A stretch of 64,000 nucleotides of DNA from assembly GCA_032622095.1 (NCBI GenBank), contig CP136061.1, positions 236,299,815 through 236,363,814 on the forward strand. The letters run 5' to 3'. Under the pieces are notes generated by a model, which did no database searches, was not told where the DNA came from, and worked only from the letters and a program-made list of their open reading frames with translations. The DNA is from Siphonodentalium dalli. Its lineage: Eukaryota; Mollusca; Scaphopoda; Gadilida; Siphonodentaliidae. Below, in pieces: positions 11,150 to 23,983 of the stretch. A program made the translations under genes and the position numbers. The number at the start of each line of letters is the position of its first letter. The stretch's first letter is position 1.

Positions 11150-13757
11150 GAACACATTTATAAGTATAACAAAAATAATTATGCGCTGAAATGGACCAAT
11201 GAAAGCCCAAATAATGTTATTGCAGCTTTTAATAGCAGTGATATTCAAAACAAATTAATGATGTTCAGATTAGAAATGTTCGAAAATAATGAAAAGGGAA
11301 CGGAAAGGGCAGTCGACAAATTCACAGCCCTTATGACAACAATTAACGAAATGGCTTCAAAGCGAGTTAGTTGTAATAAGAACAAGTTGAAAAAGAAACG
11401 AAAATGGTATGATGAGACATGTAAAACCCTCAAAGGTAATATGAGAGCAACAGTATGTGACATGAAAACTAATCCATTTGACAAATCCTTGATTAATAAG
11501 TTCTTTGTCGCTAAGAAGGCATATAAATGGGAACTAAAATAAAAACGTAAACTTTTTCACCAAACCCTCGAAGAAAAACTAAACACACTAGAAGCATCTG
11601 ATCCGAGCGAATACTGGAAGATTATACATAATTTGAGAGAAACCAAACAGTCCTCATATGATTGTCTCAACTCAGATTGCGCAGTCACATTTTAATGACT
11701 TATTCGGCAGGGCTGGTGCTACCACCGACGATAGACCAGTACCCAATAAAGATGGTCCGATAATTAAGCACAAACTTAATAACGAAGAAATAACGCACAA
11801 GGAAATTATCAATGCACTACGAGAAATTAAGAATAGAAAATCTCCCGGTAAAGACGGGATCCGTAATGAACTACTCAAAACGATTATTCCAATCTTAATT
11901 GATGATGTTACACGACTCTTCAATGCTGTGTACCAATCATCCCATTATCCCGCCTCTTGGAGCGAATCTGTTCTCAACCCGATCCACAAGAAAGGGGACC
12001 TTACCGACCCCAATAACTATAGAGCTATTGCTCTTAGCAGCTCGCTTGGGAAATTGTTCAATAAAATAATTAACAAACGGATTACGGCATTCTTAGAAGA
12101 AAACAGTTTGATCAGTGAAAACCAATTTGGCTTCCGTAAAAACAAAAGTACTATGGATAGCGCCTTCATTTTGAAAACAATGATAACCAGATACCGAAAG
12201 CAATCAAAACAACTTTATGCTGAATTTATAGACTTCCGAAAGGCGTTTGATTCCGTGGACAGGGATATTTTATTCCAGAAAGTTAGTAATATAGGAATAA
12301 CTGACAAAACACTCCATATACTAAAGTCAATGTACAATTCTAGCTATTATATTACACAGACTCGAGACGGTGTTGGGCCAAAAATGCTATCAAATATTGG
12401 GGTAAGACAGGGATTAATTCTATCCCCCACACTTTTCAATATTTTTGTAGACGATGTATCAAATGGTTTTGACAAGTCGTGTGCCCCTATAGAGGTTGGT
12501 GATACCTTTATTAATCACCTTCTCTTTGCCGATGATCTTGTTTTGGTATCGGAGTCACAACATGGTTTGCAAAACTGTTTACAAAAAATACACAAATATG
12601 TAAATCGGAATAGGTTAACAATTAATACGGAGAAGACAAAGTGCATAGTATTTCAGAAAGGAAAAAGTCGAAACGATATCTCATTCAAAATAGGTGATTC
12701 CTCGGTCGGTATTGTCAAAGAATATACTTACCTGGGCATTACATTTTGGGCCAACGGATCATTTAAAAAGGCGCAACTTGATGTCCATAATAAAAGCATG
12801 AAGGCAATGTATGCACTGATTAAATCTTTAAGACAAAATGATATATATTCAATCAGCGTTTGGAAAACGCTCTTCGATAAGCTCATCTAACCAATTGCAC
12901 TTTATGGTTGTGAAGTATGGGCCTCCGACATGAATCTGAACAATCTTGAAACCGTGCCGTGTGAAACAACTCACATACGCTTTTGTAAATATGCGCTTGG
13001 TGTAAATCGTATGGCATCGAATCACGCGGTGCGAGCAGAACTTGGTAGATATCCTATTGTGTATGATGCCATATCTCGTGCAGTTAAATTTGCAATAACG
13101 TCATCGACCACAGACCAAGAATCTCTTATATACAAATCTGCTCACATATCAGAAGATCGTATTATACCAGATAAATGGTCGTTTGACTCGGAAGTCCCCA
13201 AATATAATGAACTTTTTGATAGTGGTGATAAAGCCTTGAAATCAATTAGAAAAATTTGTGATAATTTAAAAATTTATCATGTATGCTGTTTTAGACGAGA
13301 TATATTCAACGACGAAAAACCATCAGGTAAAAACAAGTTGCGAACCTATAGAATGGCGAAAATCAAATACCAGATAGAACCATATTTGAACCTTGTTAAA
13401 AATTTCTCCGTCAGATTATCTTTCACAAAGCTTCGGATCAGCAACCATACTTTGGAAATTGAGAAAGGCAGACACAAACGACCTAAAGTAGCCACTGATG
13501 AGAGAATTTGCAAAAAGTGTGGAATGGAGGTAGAAACCGAAGCACACTTCATTATGAGATCCCCCATTTATAAAAATCTAAGAAAACGTTTATTTGCGGA
13601 AATAAGCGACAATATTCAGACCTTTAATAATATGGCTGACCAACAGAAATTCTTAATCATCTTGAGAAATGATGAACCCAAAACATGTAATATCATCTGC
13701 AACATGGTCCAACCCTTTCTACATAAACGGTGTGAATCACCAAACATTGAACATTAA
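11150..13757 (+). pseudogene. LINE reverse transcriptase and C-terminal Cys/His region
   Basis: After a linker (11150-11650, broken by TAA at 11540), the RT runs from about 11658. Motifs in order are SPGKDGIRNELLK, NPIHKKGD, NYRAIALSSSLGKLFNKII, NQFGFRKNKST, FIDFRKAFDSVDR (motif A), GVRQGLILSPTLFNIFVDDV (motif B) and LLFADDLVLVSES (catalytic FADD, motif C), then YLGITF. A single TAA at 12888-12890 cuts it just before ALYGCEVWA; the same frame continues to 13757. Near the end, ICKKCGMEVETEAHFIM is a C-x2-C...H type motif common at LINE C-termini. A frame change near 11670 separates the linker from the RT. All catalytic residues remain visible, so the decay is moderate. Confidence 0.85.
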
Positions 13758-13846
13758 TATATTTATGTTACTATATTTATAATAACATTTTATTTGTGTA
13801 ACTCGTTTGACATCGGCCCTCGAGTGGGCGTATCTGTCAATAAATT

Positions 13847-13880
13847 TATCTTATCTTATCTTATCTTATCTTATCTTATA
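13847..13880 (+). repeat. (TTATC)n tail of the LINE
   Basis: Six TTATC units directly downstream of the RT gene, about 90 bp after its stop. They mark the 3' end of the retrotransposon. Confidence 0.8.
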
Positions 13881-14089
13881 TACCCAGGCACTTTGCCCGC
13901 TGAAAAAAAAGCATTTAACTAATATTGCCGTTTATTTTAACCATATTGATGGCACCATTTCAGAAAACACAAGGTCTAAACTATATGCAATTGTAAACAA
14001 TACTCAATAATTCGGGATAATTCTTTTCCGATAAACAAACGTCAACGATGCCGACAATGAGAATCGCCGTACATACGTTATATATAAGA

Positions 14090-14765
14090 ACTAGCAGATT
14101 AGCCCACCACTGGTGGGATTGGTCCCATGGCTTTGGTCGATCCATTAATTTTTGTTTTTCAAGGTAACCCTTACGTCGCTGCCACCGCTGATGCCCGAAA
14201 TATCGCCCAAGCCCCAAGGTCATTTGCGGGTACCCGTGTCAAGGTCATGTTGGGTGGACAAAATAACCCGAAACAAATATTTCCCGTCCCGAGGTGACCA
14301 TACATAAAAAATTTCACATCGATGTCACCGCTGACTACCGAGAAATCACCAAGGTCATTTGTGGGTACCCGTTTCAAGGTCAATGTCACCTCGGGTGGAC
14401 AAACCGCCCCCTTGGAACCCCTAAGTACGAAATTTCATCTCGATATCACCAGGTTCCGAGCGAGACGGTCAAATGCCGTATTTTCATTAAAGTAGATAAA
14501 CGCTCTTTAATAGCGACGCCTCATATACAAACGCTCATTAATTATCACGCGATTAACCCATCAAACCCCATTACGGTGGCAGTTGAAGGGTGACGGAGTG
14601 CTCGGACGTTCTCAGAAGCGGTGCGATGACACTTCCCGTGGTTTTTTTTACACTTATATAGCAAGTTTGGGCTCAATCGGTCGAGCCGTTTTCGAGTCTA
14701 TAAAGGATATACATACACACACAGACAGACACACATACGGAAGTATCAAAATATATGGTAGATGA
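14090..14765. repeat. Dispersed repeat with 'AAGGTCATTTGNGGGTACCC' modules
   Basis: Two copies of a module containing AAGGTCATTTGCGGGTACCC and GGTGGACAAA (about 14215 and 14352). A terminal segment follows, TCAATCGGTCGAGCCGTTTT, with a (CA)-rich run of ACACACACAGACAGACACAC. It has the same style as the composite repeat at 0.7-2.4 kb. ORFs here are shadows. Confidence 0.55.
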
Positions 14766-14834
14766 AGTTTCTGACATTTTCAATATAAAATTGATGTAAA
14801 TAATTTCTTTATTGTGTATTCCCATTCGACCACC

Positions 14835-14985
14835 ACGGGGGAGTGTTCCACGCCACTTTAAGAACGTCAAATATTGGAGGATCGACCAGATAGGTGTTCC
14901 ACGTCACTTTAAGAACGTCACACAGGGGTGGATCGAACCAAGAGGTGTTCCACGTCACTCTAAGAACGGACACGGGCGTGACGAA
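14835..14985 (+). repeat. 51 bp tandem repeat, three copies
   Basis: GTGTTCCACGTCACTTTAAG begins near 14843, 14894 and 14945, a period of 51 bp. The copies are imperfect. Confidence 0.7.
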
Positions 14986-15068
14986 GCGGGGATGGCAGGT
15001 GTCTCATTCCACCTTTGGTAAATATTTTCAACTGTTGGAAATTTCCTGAATCAATGGCACAATATAGT

Positions 15069-15211
15069 GTTGTCGCCCTTCGTATCGTGAGACATTCAGA
15101 TTTGCCATCCGCCCGAGAACGGAACGTCTCCCGAGGAGCGCAGCTCCGTTGGACACATTCCGTTCTCGGGCGGGTGCCAAATTTCATTGTTTTCCGAGAA
15201 GGGCAACAACT
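15069..15211. repeat. Hairpin element with GC-rich stem
   Basis: Inverted repeat. GTTGTCGCCCTTC...GATTTGCCATCCGCCCGAGA is mirrored by TCTCGGGCGGGTGCCAAATT...GAAGGGCAACAAC. The inner stem, CCCGAGAACGGAA/TTCCGTTCTCGGG, is perfect. The tip contains GAGGAGCGCAGCTCC. Confidence 0.7.
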
Positions 15212-15273
15212 GTTTTGTTATCCGATTACTAAAGAACACAATTCTTGTCATTCACACACCTAATGCGCATAAG

Positions 15274-15545
15274 ATTGATCTGAATGGGACCCAATATGAA
15301 TCTTGTACTGAAAGTGTTGTCCAGATATGCCGTTTAATCGATTACAGATGTGTTCAGGTTTTTAGACCCCCCAGTTACAACAACAACAATTATTTTATTG
15401 ATAACAGTTAATTTTGCATGCATTAACATCGATGTTAAGTACTAAAACCTTTGTTATAAACAATACGTGACCAACTATATAGTTCATATGGCTCAGTAGT
15501 TATCTGGACATCACAAGTAGAAAGAATTTGACAGAAATTGTCAAC
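15274..15545 (+). repeat. Repeat copy inverted relative to 19698-19955
   Basis: Landmarks TTGATCTGAATGGGACCCAA, CAGTTACAACAACAACAAT, CATTAACATCGATGTTAAGT and GTTGTCCAG. The same sequence is found reverse-complemented at 19698-19955 with few differences. A further diverged copy in the same orientation follows at about 15640-15840. Confidence 0.7.
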
Positions 15546-15869
15546 GGTTTTCAAGATATTGGAATTAGGTACCGCTCCCCCGGACGCGATTTGGTAGAAA
15601 AACTACATATTTATGATAACAATTAAGACAGACCTTTCTAAATTATTCTAATGAGCATCTAATCATTATTCGTAGACACCGCGAGCCTGGTTTTGGATGA
15701 CCTCAGGTTTCCAATTAAACCCCAAGTTACAACAACAACACAATATTTTATTTATGACATGTAATTTTATATTAACACATATCGACTTTGAGCAACTGAA
15801 GTATTTGTTCTAAACGACACATAATATAGACTAACATAATCATACAGAACAAAATCATTGTTGCTCCCC

Positions 15870-18390
15870 GCCCTATTAGACGTCCTGAACACACCACGAA
15901 CTGAACAAAATATGATCTCAGTATTAAGAATCATGTAATTATAAAGGACAATTACATAAGGAAATATACAATGTTTATGAATGGGTTTGTTCCCGAAACA
16001 GTGTGGCACTTTGCTTGGCAAATATGAAGGGCAAATTTGCTATATTTTTCAAGAACACTCTACCCAATTTAAAGACCCCAACGCAATACGAAATTCAGCT
16101 ATATGATCTCTAATTCTCTATATTAACCGAGAGTGTGACGGGAATGTAGTTCTATCAGATAATACATAATTTGTATGGATGGGTTGTGCATGTGTCGCTT
16201 TACACACAGTGGCTGATAAATAAGAAAGACGAACTTGCTGTTTTAGCCCCCCCCCCCTACACAATTGAAGTGTTAAAGTTGAACAACTCACGAACTGAAA
16301 TGATTGCTGTAAATATTAACTGAGGATGTGGGCAAAAATAGTAATATCGGGGCGCATACATGGTGTTGATGGATGGGTTGGTTGGATCCCGAAAGCCTTT
16401 AGCACTTTACGAAAATCGGATGGCAAACTCCAAAGGCGAATATTTTTTGTTTTGTGGGACCCCTTTATATGCCCATTTAAACTCTTGAACACACCATGCG
16501 CCGAATATTCATGCTTTTATTATTAAATGACAGAGTGAACGAAAGGTAGTGCTATCAGGGAATATAAATTTTATATGGGTAGTTTGGTTCCCAATATCAT
16601 AGGGTACTTTACAAAAGGCGGCTGGCAAAAACCAAAGCTGAATATTTTCTTTGAGCATCCTACCCCATTTAAAGTCTTAAATGGATGGATATGTTCTCAA
16701 TATTAACTGGGGTGTGGACAAATGGTATGTAATTCAGGAAATATACCTCTTCATTGCACGATGGGTGGGTTGGCTGGCTTCCCAATGTCTGGGGCACTTT
16801 ACAAAAAGTGGCTAGCAAAGAGAAGGCGAAATATCACTGTTTTGGGTACCCATAACCCTTCTAAACTCTTTAGAACACACTGAACCGAAGCTATATGCTC
16901 TCATGTATTATTTACAATTTGTATGGGTGGTTTTGTTCTCGAAATCCTGGAACACTTTACAAAAGGCGGCTGGCAAATACGAAATGTAATGTGTTAGGCC
17001 ACACTACCCCATTTGCAGTCTTGTGACACACAATGAACAGAAAGGATGTGCTCCCATTATTAACTGCGTGTGTAGAGAAATGGACGCTATATAAAGAGTA
17101 TAGTATACCAGGGTCTTGAATGTCTGGGTCACTTTACAAAAAGTTGTTGATGAAAGAGAAAGGCGAATACTTACTGTTTTGGGGGGACCCCATTAACCCA
17201 TTTAATATCTTGATCAGAGCATGAACTGAAGTTATATTCTCTCATACTTAGCTGAGTTTGTGATCGAAAGGTATTGCAGTCATGGAATTATTAATTGATA
17301 TATGGGTGATTTGGTTCCCTCGAAATCCTGGAACACTTTACAAAAAGCGGCTGGCAAACAAGAAGGCGAATTGTCTATGTCTTGAGGACCCCACTATCCA
17401 ACCTGAAGTCTTAACAAAGTAATATGCTCTCAATGTTAACTGAAGTTGTGGACAAATGGGATTATTATCTGGCAATACGAATCTGTTATGGATGAGATGG
17501 TTCCCGATAGCCTATGGCACTTTACAACAAATGGTCAGCAAATGCAAGGGCTAAATTTTACTCTCAGGGGACTCATCCCTATCTGAAGTCTTGAACACAA
17601 CACTAGCTCAAGGCATAAGCTACCCATATTACCCGAGATTGTGGCCGAATGGCAATGGGCTCGCGAGCCCGCCGTTCGCGAGAACACAGTGGCACCTTAC
17701 ACAATGCAGATGACAAACGATGAAGGCGAATTTTAAGGGACCCCTACCCCATGTAAACAATTGAACTTACCACGAACTGAATGGATGTGCCCTCATGGTC
17801 AAACGACGATATGGACAAATGGCTATTCTATAAAGAAATTCACAATTGTTATAGATGGGTTAATACCCGACAGTCAGGGACATTTTACAAAAACCGACTG
17901 AAAAATAAATAATTCGATTTTTCAATGTTTGTATTACCCTCTTCCCAATTTGAAGACTAGAACACACCACGGATTGGAACGATATCATCATTGACTGAGT
18001 GTATGGACAATGGCGAGTTAATTGTACAAGGACGTAAACAATGTAAATAGATGGATTTGGGTTCTGAAAGAATGAGCACTTAACGAAAGTGACTGGAAAA
18101 TAAGAAAGGCAAAATTTTGAGGACCCCTACTTTATTTGAAGTCTTGGAAGACACCACATGGTGAAATGATATGACCCCAATATTAATTGAGGGCTTGACC
18201 AAAGGTTAGTTTTTATCAGAATATACATATGTGTTGGTTCCCGAAAGTCTGCATCATGTGACACTCCACAACACGCGGCTGACAAATGTTCACTGTTGTA
18301 TGTACCCCTACCCTATTTGAGGTCTTGAACACATCATGTACTGAAGGGATTATGATTTCAATATCAACATATATTGTGGCCAAAACTATG
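15870..18390 (+). repeat. Degenerate satellite array, about 13 units of about 190 bp
   Basis: Each unit contains a 'CACTTTACAAAA..CGGCTGGCAAA' box, then 'AAGGCGAAT', 'GACCCC(TA)CCC', 'TTTGAAGTCTTGAACACACC', 'CTCA.TATTAACTGA', 'TGGACAAATGG' and 'TATGGGTGGTTTGGTTCCCGA'. The CACTTTACAAAA box (or its variants) occurs near 16008, 16198, 16402, 16608, 16796, 16950, 17128, 17332, 17516, 17692, 17880, 18078 and 18256, mean spacing about 188 bp. Units are clearly diverged from each other. No coding content. Confidence 0.75.
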
Positions 18391-18431
18391 CGATATATAA
18401 GTATGTGGAATTTCTATCCGGGGGTAAACAA

Positions 18432-18822
18432 TTTATCTGGGAGGGAGATTGTATGGGGAAAATTAGGATGTAATCCAGTTGGAACTGATTGGATACAATG
18501 ATATACACATAGTTTCGTTGGAGCTGATTGGACTCAATGCTACTCATATAATGTTGTTTTCGTCATTGATACGCCCGTCGCCGTGAGATTGCAGACGATC
18601 TGGAGGTGGTAAATTTCGCACTCAGCAGGGTTTCTATGCTTTTCACGAAGTTTTAACAAATGGCGGCATTATGGAAATCGCTTTGTTTTCGAGATAAATG
18701 CCTGAACCCCGTCAACTATTTTAAGATTTTCGCGCTGACTGAGTTGCTGTACATAAAAAGAGTATTTCTGATAAAATTACATTCAGTATGGCGCATAGAA
18801 GTTCAGTCTTAGGACCACTGTA
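18432..18822 (+). repeat. Dispersed repeat, copy 2 (partner at 9342)
   Basis: Same landmarks in the same order as the copy at 9342-9725. It carries an extra inserted partial duplication of 'GGAGCTGATTGGACTCAATG'. Confidence 0.65.
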
Positions 18823-18984
18823 TTCCAAAAAGTAATGATATGCTTTTTCTATTTGCCACAATGACAGAGAGGGGACGTTTTAATGTGATTACTCAATTGG
18901 CCATAGTTCAAAGTAGTGCATTTCAATCTTAAACGCGAATGGAGTACTTGTGCATCTATACGTCGGACATGCTGGGTTCTCCAG

Positions 18985-19060
18985 CTGTCCAATTATTGTA
19001 ATCTGTGTATACCATTATTGGTTTTTTTGAGAATAAACTATTGATTGGTTGATTGATATG
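18985..19060 (+). repeat. Retroposon 3' tail, GATTGGTTGATTGAT
   Basis: CTGTGTATACCATTATTGG, GAATAAACTATTGATTGG, then TTGATTGATATG. The GATTGATT-type tail and AATAAA-like signal resemble those at 3.5, 25.3 and 40.5 kb, and mark the end of a retroposed copy. Confidence 0.45.
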
Positions 19061-19076
19061 CGACACTTATTGTATG

Positions 19077-20430
19077 TAATAGCAAATAAAATGCGTTGTT
19101 GTTGTAATTTGGGGTCTGGAAGCCTGAACACGTCTTTAATCACTTAAGCAATGTCCCCGGGCTCAATTTTCAGCAAAAGAATTATGTTGGGTCTCAATAT
19201 GATCAATTGGGAAGTTTGGTAAAGTTCTGAACAAAAATATGTAATATTTCTACCAAAAACGTGTTTGGGGGAGGTGTAGCTAAAATCCATTATTTCGCAA
19301 ATTGTTCTAAATTTCTGTTAACTTCTTTCTGCATATGCTTGGCAAATAACTGCATCACCATAAGAATTAAATATTTGGGCATTATAACAATATCCATTTG
19401 AATGATAATGTTCGAATAATAATATTTTTGTGAAAAAGTGCGATTTTTCAGCAAAAAATAAATATTTTGGCTCCAAATGGCAGGAAAATCTAAATTAACC
19501 AACGCTTTTTTTCATATCAGATAGAAGTAAGGTATGATGTAGTAATTTTAACCCCAACTATATGGGCAAATAGGCTAGGACATATCCACAGGGCTCGCTT
19601 TACCAAAATCGTTAATTTCTGGAAAAAGTCACTGGAGGGTATCGCTCATCGTCGATTTGACAATTATAGCCACCACCTATTCCGTTATTTTTCAATTTCT
19701 GTCAAATTCTTTCTACTTGTGTTGTCCAGATAATTACTGAGCCATATGTTATATAGTTGGTCACGTTGTTTATAACAAAGGTTTTAGTACTTAACATCGA
19801 TGTTAATGCATGCAAAATTAACTGTTATCAATAAAATAATAGTTGTTGTTGTAACTGGGGGTCTGAAAGCCTGAGCACATCTGTAATCGATTAAACGGCA
19901 TCTTTGGACAACACTTTCAGTACAATATTTATATTGGGTCCCATTCAGATCAATTCGAAAATGTTTGTAATGACATTATAAAAAATATGTATTTTTTTCG
20001 ACCAAAAACGTGTTTGGGGGAGGGGTAGCTAAAATCCAATATCTCGCAAACAGTTCAAAATTGTTGTTAACTTCTTTCTTCATATGCTTGACAGATAACT
20101 ACTACACCATATGGACTAAATATTTCAATAGTATTGCAATACACGTTTGAATGATAATGTTCGAAAAATATAATATTTTTGAAAAAGAGTGATTTTTCAA
20201 CAAAAAATAAATGTTTCGGCTCCAAATGACATGAAAATCAAAATTAACCAACACTTCTTGCATATCAGATACAAATATGTTATGCTGTAGTCATTTTAAC
20301 ACCAACAATGTGGGCAAATAACTTAGGACATAGCCGCAGGGCTCACTTTACCAAAATCGTTAATTTCTGGGAAAAGTCACTGGTGGGTATCGTTCATCGT
20401 CAATTTGAGAATAGCCACCACCAATTCCTT
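19077..20430. repeat. Two diverged tandem copies of a repeat of about 0.6-0.77 kb
   Basis: Copy 1 (about 19089-19640) and copy 2 (about 19849-20400) share GTTGTTGTTGTAA, GGGGTCTG, ACCAAAAACGTGTTTGGGGG, TTAACTTCTTTCT, AATGATAATGTTCGAA, ACCAACNCTT and TTTACCAAAATCGTTAATTT, about 770 bp apart. The boundary segment 19698-19955 is the inverted partner of 15274-15545. Confidence 0.65.
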
Positions 20431-20560
20431 TATTTTTCACTATCATTTTCGTAAAGAGTATATATTTCTCCTTTAAAAAAAGTTAGTTTTAACTTGTTCT
20501 ACCGTGGGTAGGGGTATCTCGAAAACTAGAGCTCTTTTTCGATTTGGCCGCTGCACTATT

Positions 20561-23500
20561 ATTTCTCTTATAGAATAATTGTTTACGTTCCAATGAACAT
20601 TACCATGAACTGAAAACAAACTGCTAATGGACGCCAGACTTTCAGAAACACAGTTTAAGTAACGGTGTTAGTGGCGATCACAAACCCTGTGTACCCTTCA
20701 GCACATTTTGCGAATCCTGTGTACCCTTCAGCACTTTTTTGGTGAGAGTGACCCCTTCAGCCAAACTAAAGCTAGCAACTTCCCACGTTTATATATGACA
20801 ATTATAAATGTTTACATGGGCGCTATATCCCAAATTATCACTGGGGAAATCTTTCGCGCGAACAGTTTCATGCGCTAGCTAGCTAGCTCTTGTCAATAGA
20901 AAACATCTCTCGTTTGAATCCAGTCTGTATTCTAGAAAATGGTCTTTAGAGAAGTCTCTTAATTACATTTAAGTGTATATATTGTGGAAGGCAGCTGAAT
21001 TAGCTCATTGCATGGTCAAAAATTCAAACTGATAGTCAAAATGACATTTGAAAACATGATGAAGAATATAATCTTATATGCACTCACTAGTTTTAAAAGA
21101 AGAACAAACACAAAAGGAACAATGAAAACCAAACAAACAAACAACACGTTTGTAGGGAGGGATCCCATATTTATTGTGTGCATATTGTATATAAAAGGTC
21201 CTTTGGCCATTTTGTATATATAATTGCGTTTAGTCTAGTGATGTGAAATCGGTGTTTCCGGTAAAGACCAAATGTGTCTGGATTCTGGCCCACAAAACCA
21301 ACTAACGTAACTGACGTCATGGACCTTGTCATGACGTCTTCGCTGGTTTTCGGTCAGCTAACCAACGAAAATGGTCAAAATGAAACTAATTCATAAGCCT
21401 ACATAACATAGGAATTGTTCAGAAAAACTGAAGTTGCTAATTTCATAACCATCCCACTTGGTCCACTTCCGATTCCGTGATTTCACAATTTGATATTATT
21501 GTTCCCACAAGGCTTGGCAAAAGCGGAGCGGAAGTCACGTGATTTTTAACCCATTTTTCTTGTCCGGATTTTCATCGCATCGAAATTTTGTTTCATGGTA
21601 TTGTAAAAATTAATGACGTCATTCACGCCTAAACATGAAAAGCAACAACGCGCCTGTGGCGCGTTGTGGTTGCTAACATGATCGCACGTGACACGTAGTG
21701 GAGCAACCACACAAATACATCAAACTATCACAACAATTTCCATCTATATACGTAGTTTCCAACTGTTGATGTGTCAGTCATGGGATTTAAAAATGTTGAA
21801 TACTTTCACCAAAGTTGGAGGGGCGGATTCCGCGGAACACTACAGTACAACCACCCTGCCACCGCGTATCTCGTTAAAACAACTCATACACATCCATGCC
21901 AAACTAAAGCTGAAGGGGTCACTCTCACCAAAAAAAGTGCTGAAGGGTACACATGATTTGAAAATGTGCTGAAGGGTACACAGGGTTTGAAATGTCATTC
22001 TAAATGACGTTTAGTTTTCGTATCTGCCATGATTTCTCTTATAGAATAATTGTTTACGTTCCAATGAACATTAACATGAACTGAAAACAAACTGCTAATG
22101 GACGCCAGACTTTCAGAAACACAGTTTAAGTAACGGTGTTAATGGCGATCACAAACCCTGTGTACCCTTCAGCACATTTTGCGAATCCTGTGTACCCTTC
22201 AGCACTTTTTTGGTGAGAGTGACCCCTTCAGCCAAACTAAAGCTAGCAAATTCCCACGTTTATATATGACAAATATAAATGTTTACATGGGCGCTATATC
22301 CCAAATTATCACTGGGGAAATCTTTCGCGCGAACAGTTTCATGCGCTAGCTAGCTAGCTCTTGTCAATAGAAAACATCTCTCGTTTGAATCCAGTCTGTA
22401 TTCTAGAAAATGGTCTTTAGAGAAGTCTCTTAATTACATTTAAGTGTATATATTGTGGAAGGCAGCTGAATTAGCTCATTGCATGGTCAAAAATTCAAAC
22501 TGATAGTCAAAATGACATTTGAAAACATGATGAAGAATATAATCTTATATGCACTCACTAGTTTTAAAAGAAGAACAAACACAAAAGGAACAATGAAAAC
22601 CAAACAAACAAACAACACGTTTGTAGGGAGGGATCCCATATTTATTGTGTGCATATTGTATATAAAAGGTCCTTTGGCCATTTTGTATATATAATTGCGT
22701 TTAGTCTAGTGATGTGAAATCGGTGTTTCCGGTAAAGACCAAATGTGTCTGGATTCTGGCCCACAAAACCAACTAACGTAACTGACGTCATGGACCTTGT
22801 CATGGCGTCTTCGCTGGTTTTCGGTCAGCTAACCAACGAAAATGGTCAAAATGAAACTAATTCATAAGCCTACATAACATAGGAATTGTTCAGAAAAACT
22901 GAAGTTGCTAATTTCATAACCATCCCACTTGGTCCACTTCCGATTCCGTGATTTCACAATTTGATATTATTGTTCCCACAAGGCTTGGCAAAAGCGGAGC
23001 GGAAGTCACGTGATTTTTAACCCATTTTTCTTGTCCGGATTTTCATCGCATCGAAATTCTGTTTCATGGTATTGTAAAAATTAATGACGTCATTCACGCC
23101 TAAACATGAAAAGCAACAACGCGCCTGTGGCGCGTTGTGGTTGCTAATATGATCGCACGTGACACGTAGTGGAGCAACCACACAAATACATCAAACTATC
23201 ACAACAATTTCCATCTATATACGTAGTTTCCAACTGTTGCTGTGTCAGTCATGGGATTTCAAAATGTTGAATACTTTCACCAAAGTTGGAGGGGCGGATT
23301 CCGCGGAACACTATACAGTACAACCACCCTGCCACTACGTATCTCGTTAAAACAACTCATACACATCCATGCCAAACTAAAGCTAGCAACTTCCCACGTT
23401 TATATATGACAAATATAAATGTTTACATGGGCGCTATATCCCAAAATATCACTGGGGAAATCTTTCGCGCGAACAGTTTCATGCGCTAGCTCTTGTCAAT

Positions 23501-23981
23501 AGAAAACATCTCTCGTTTGAATCCAGTCTGTATTGTTCTAGAAAATGGTCTTTGGAGAAGTCTCTTAATTACATTTAAGTGTATGTGTTGTGGAAGGCAG
23601 CTGAATTAGCTCATTGCATGGTAAAAAATTCAAACTGATAGTCAAAATGACATTTGAAAACATGATGAAGAATATAATCTTATATGCACTCACTAGTTTT
23701 AAAAGAAGAACAAACAAAAAAGGAACAATGAAAACCAAACAAACAACACGTTTGTAGGGAGGGATCCCATATTTATTGTGTGCATATTGTATATAAAATG
23801 TCCTTTGGCCATTTTGTATATATAATTGCGTTTAGTCTAGATAGTGATGTGAAATCGGTGTTTCCGGTAAAGCCCAAATGTGTCTGGATTCTGGCCCACA
23901 AAACCAACTGACGTAAATGACGTCATGGACCATGTCATGACGTCTTCGCTGGTTTTCGGTCAGCTAACCTACGAAAATGGT
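20561..23981. repeat. 1471 bp tandem repeat, two full and one partial copy
   Basis: The unit starting ATTTCTCTTATAGAATAATT at 20561 recurs at 22032 (offset 1471). It is nearly identical, including the same spurious ORFs at 21008 and 22479. Copy 2 loses its right end at 23384, where CCAAACTAAAGCT joins directly to the equivalent of 20775. A third partial copy (with small indels) then runs to about 23981. The high identity of copies 1 and 2 indicates recent duplication. Confidence 0.85.
20690..21990. mobile_element. TIR element inside the 1471 bp unit
   Basis: The left end has CCTGTGTACCCTTCAGCAC twice, then GGTGAGAGTGACCCCTTCAG and CCAAACTAAAGCT. The right end near 21900-21990 is the inverse: CTGAAGGGGTCACTCTCACC, then GTGCTGAAGGGTACACA twice. 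The TIRs are therefore about 80-90 bp and contain a duplicated sub-repeat. No transposase is present in the 1.3 kb, so it is non-autonomous. A perfect short hairpin, CAACGCGCC/GGCGCGTTG, lies near 21646-21668. Confidence 0.6.
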
Positions 23982-23983
23982 TG

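Larger units (their letters stand above)
10308..13880 (+). mobile_element. Non-LTR retrotransposon (LINE), degenerate
   Basis: One plus-strand element encoding an apurinic-type endonuclease followed by a reverse transcriptase and a C-terminal Cys/His region, ending in a (TTATC)n simple repeat at about 13847-13880. A 3' tail of short tandem repeats is typical of target-primed non-LTR elements that lack poly(A). No ORF1 or clear 5' end was found. I cannot assign the clade with confidence; EN plus RT plus a pentanucleotide tail fits several (CR1/Jockey, Tx1/L1 or RTE-like). At least three nonsense codons (10572, 11540, 12888) and two frame changes (near 11147 and 11670) show it is inactive. Confidence 0.85.
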
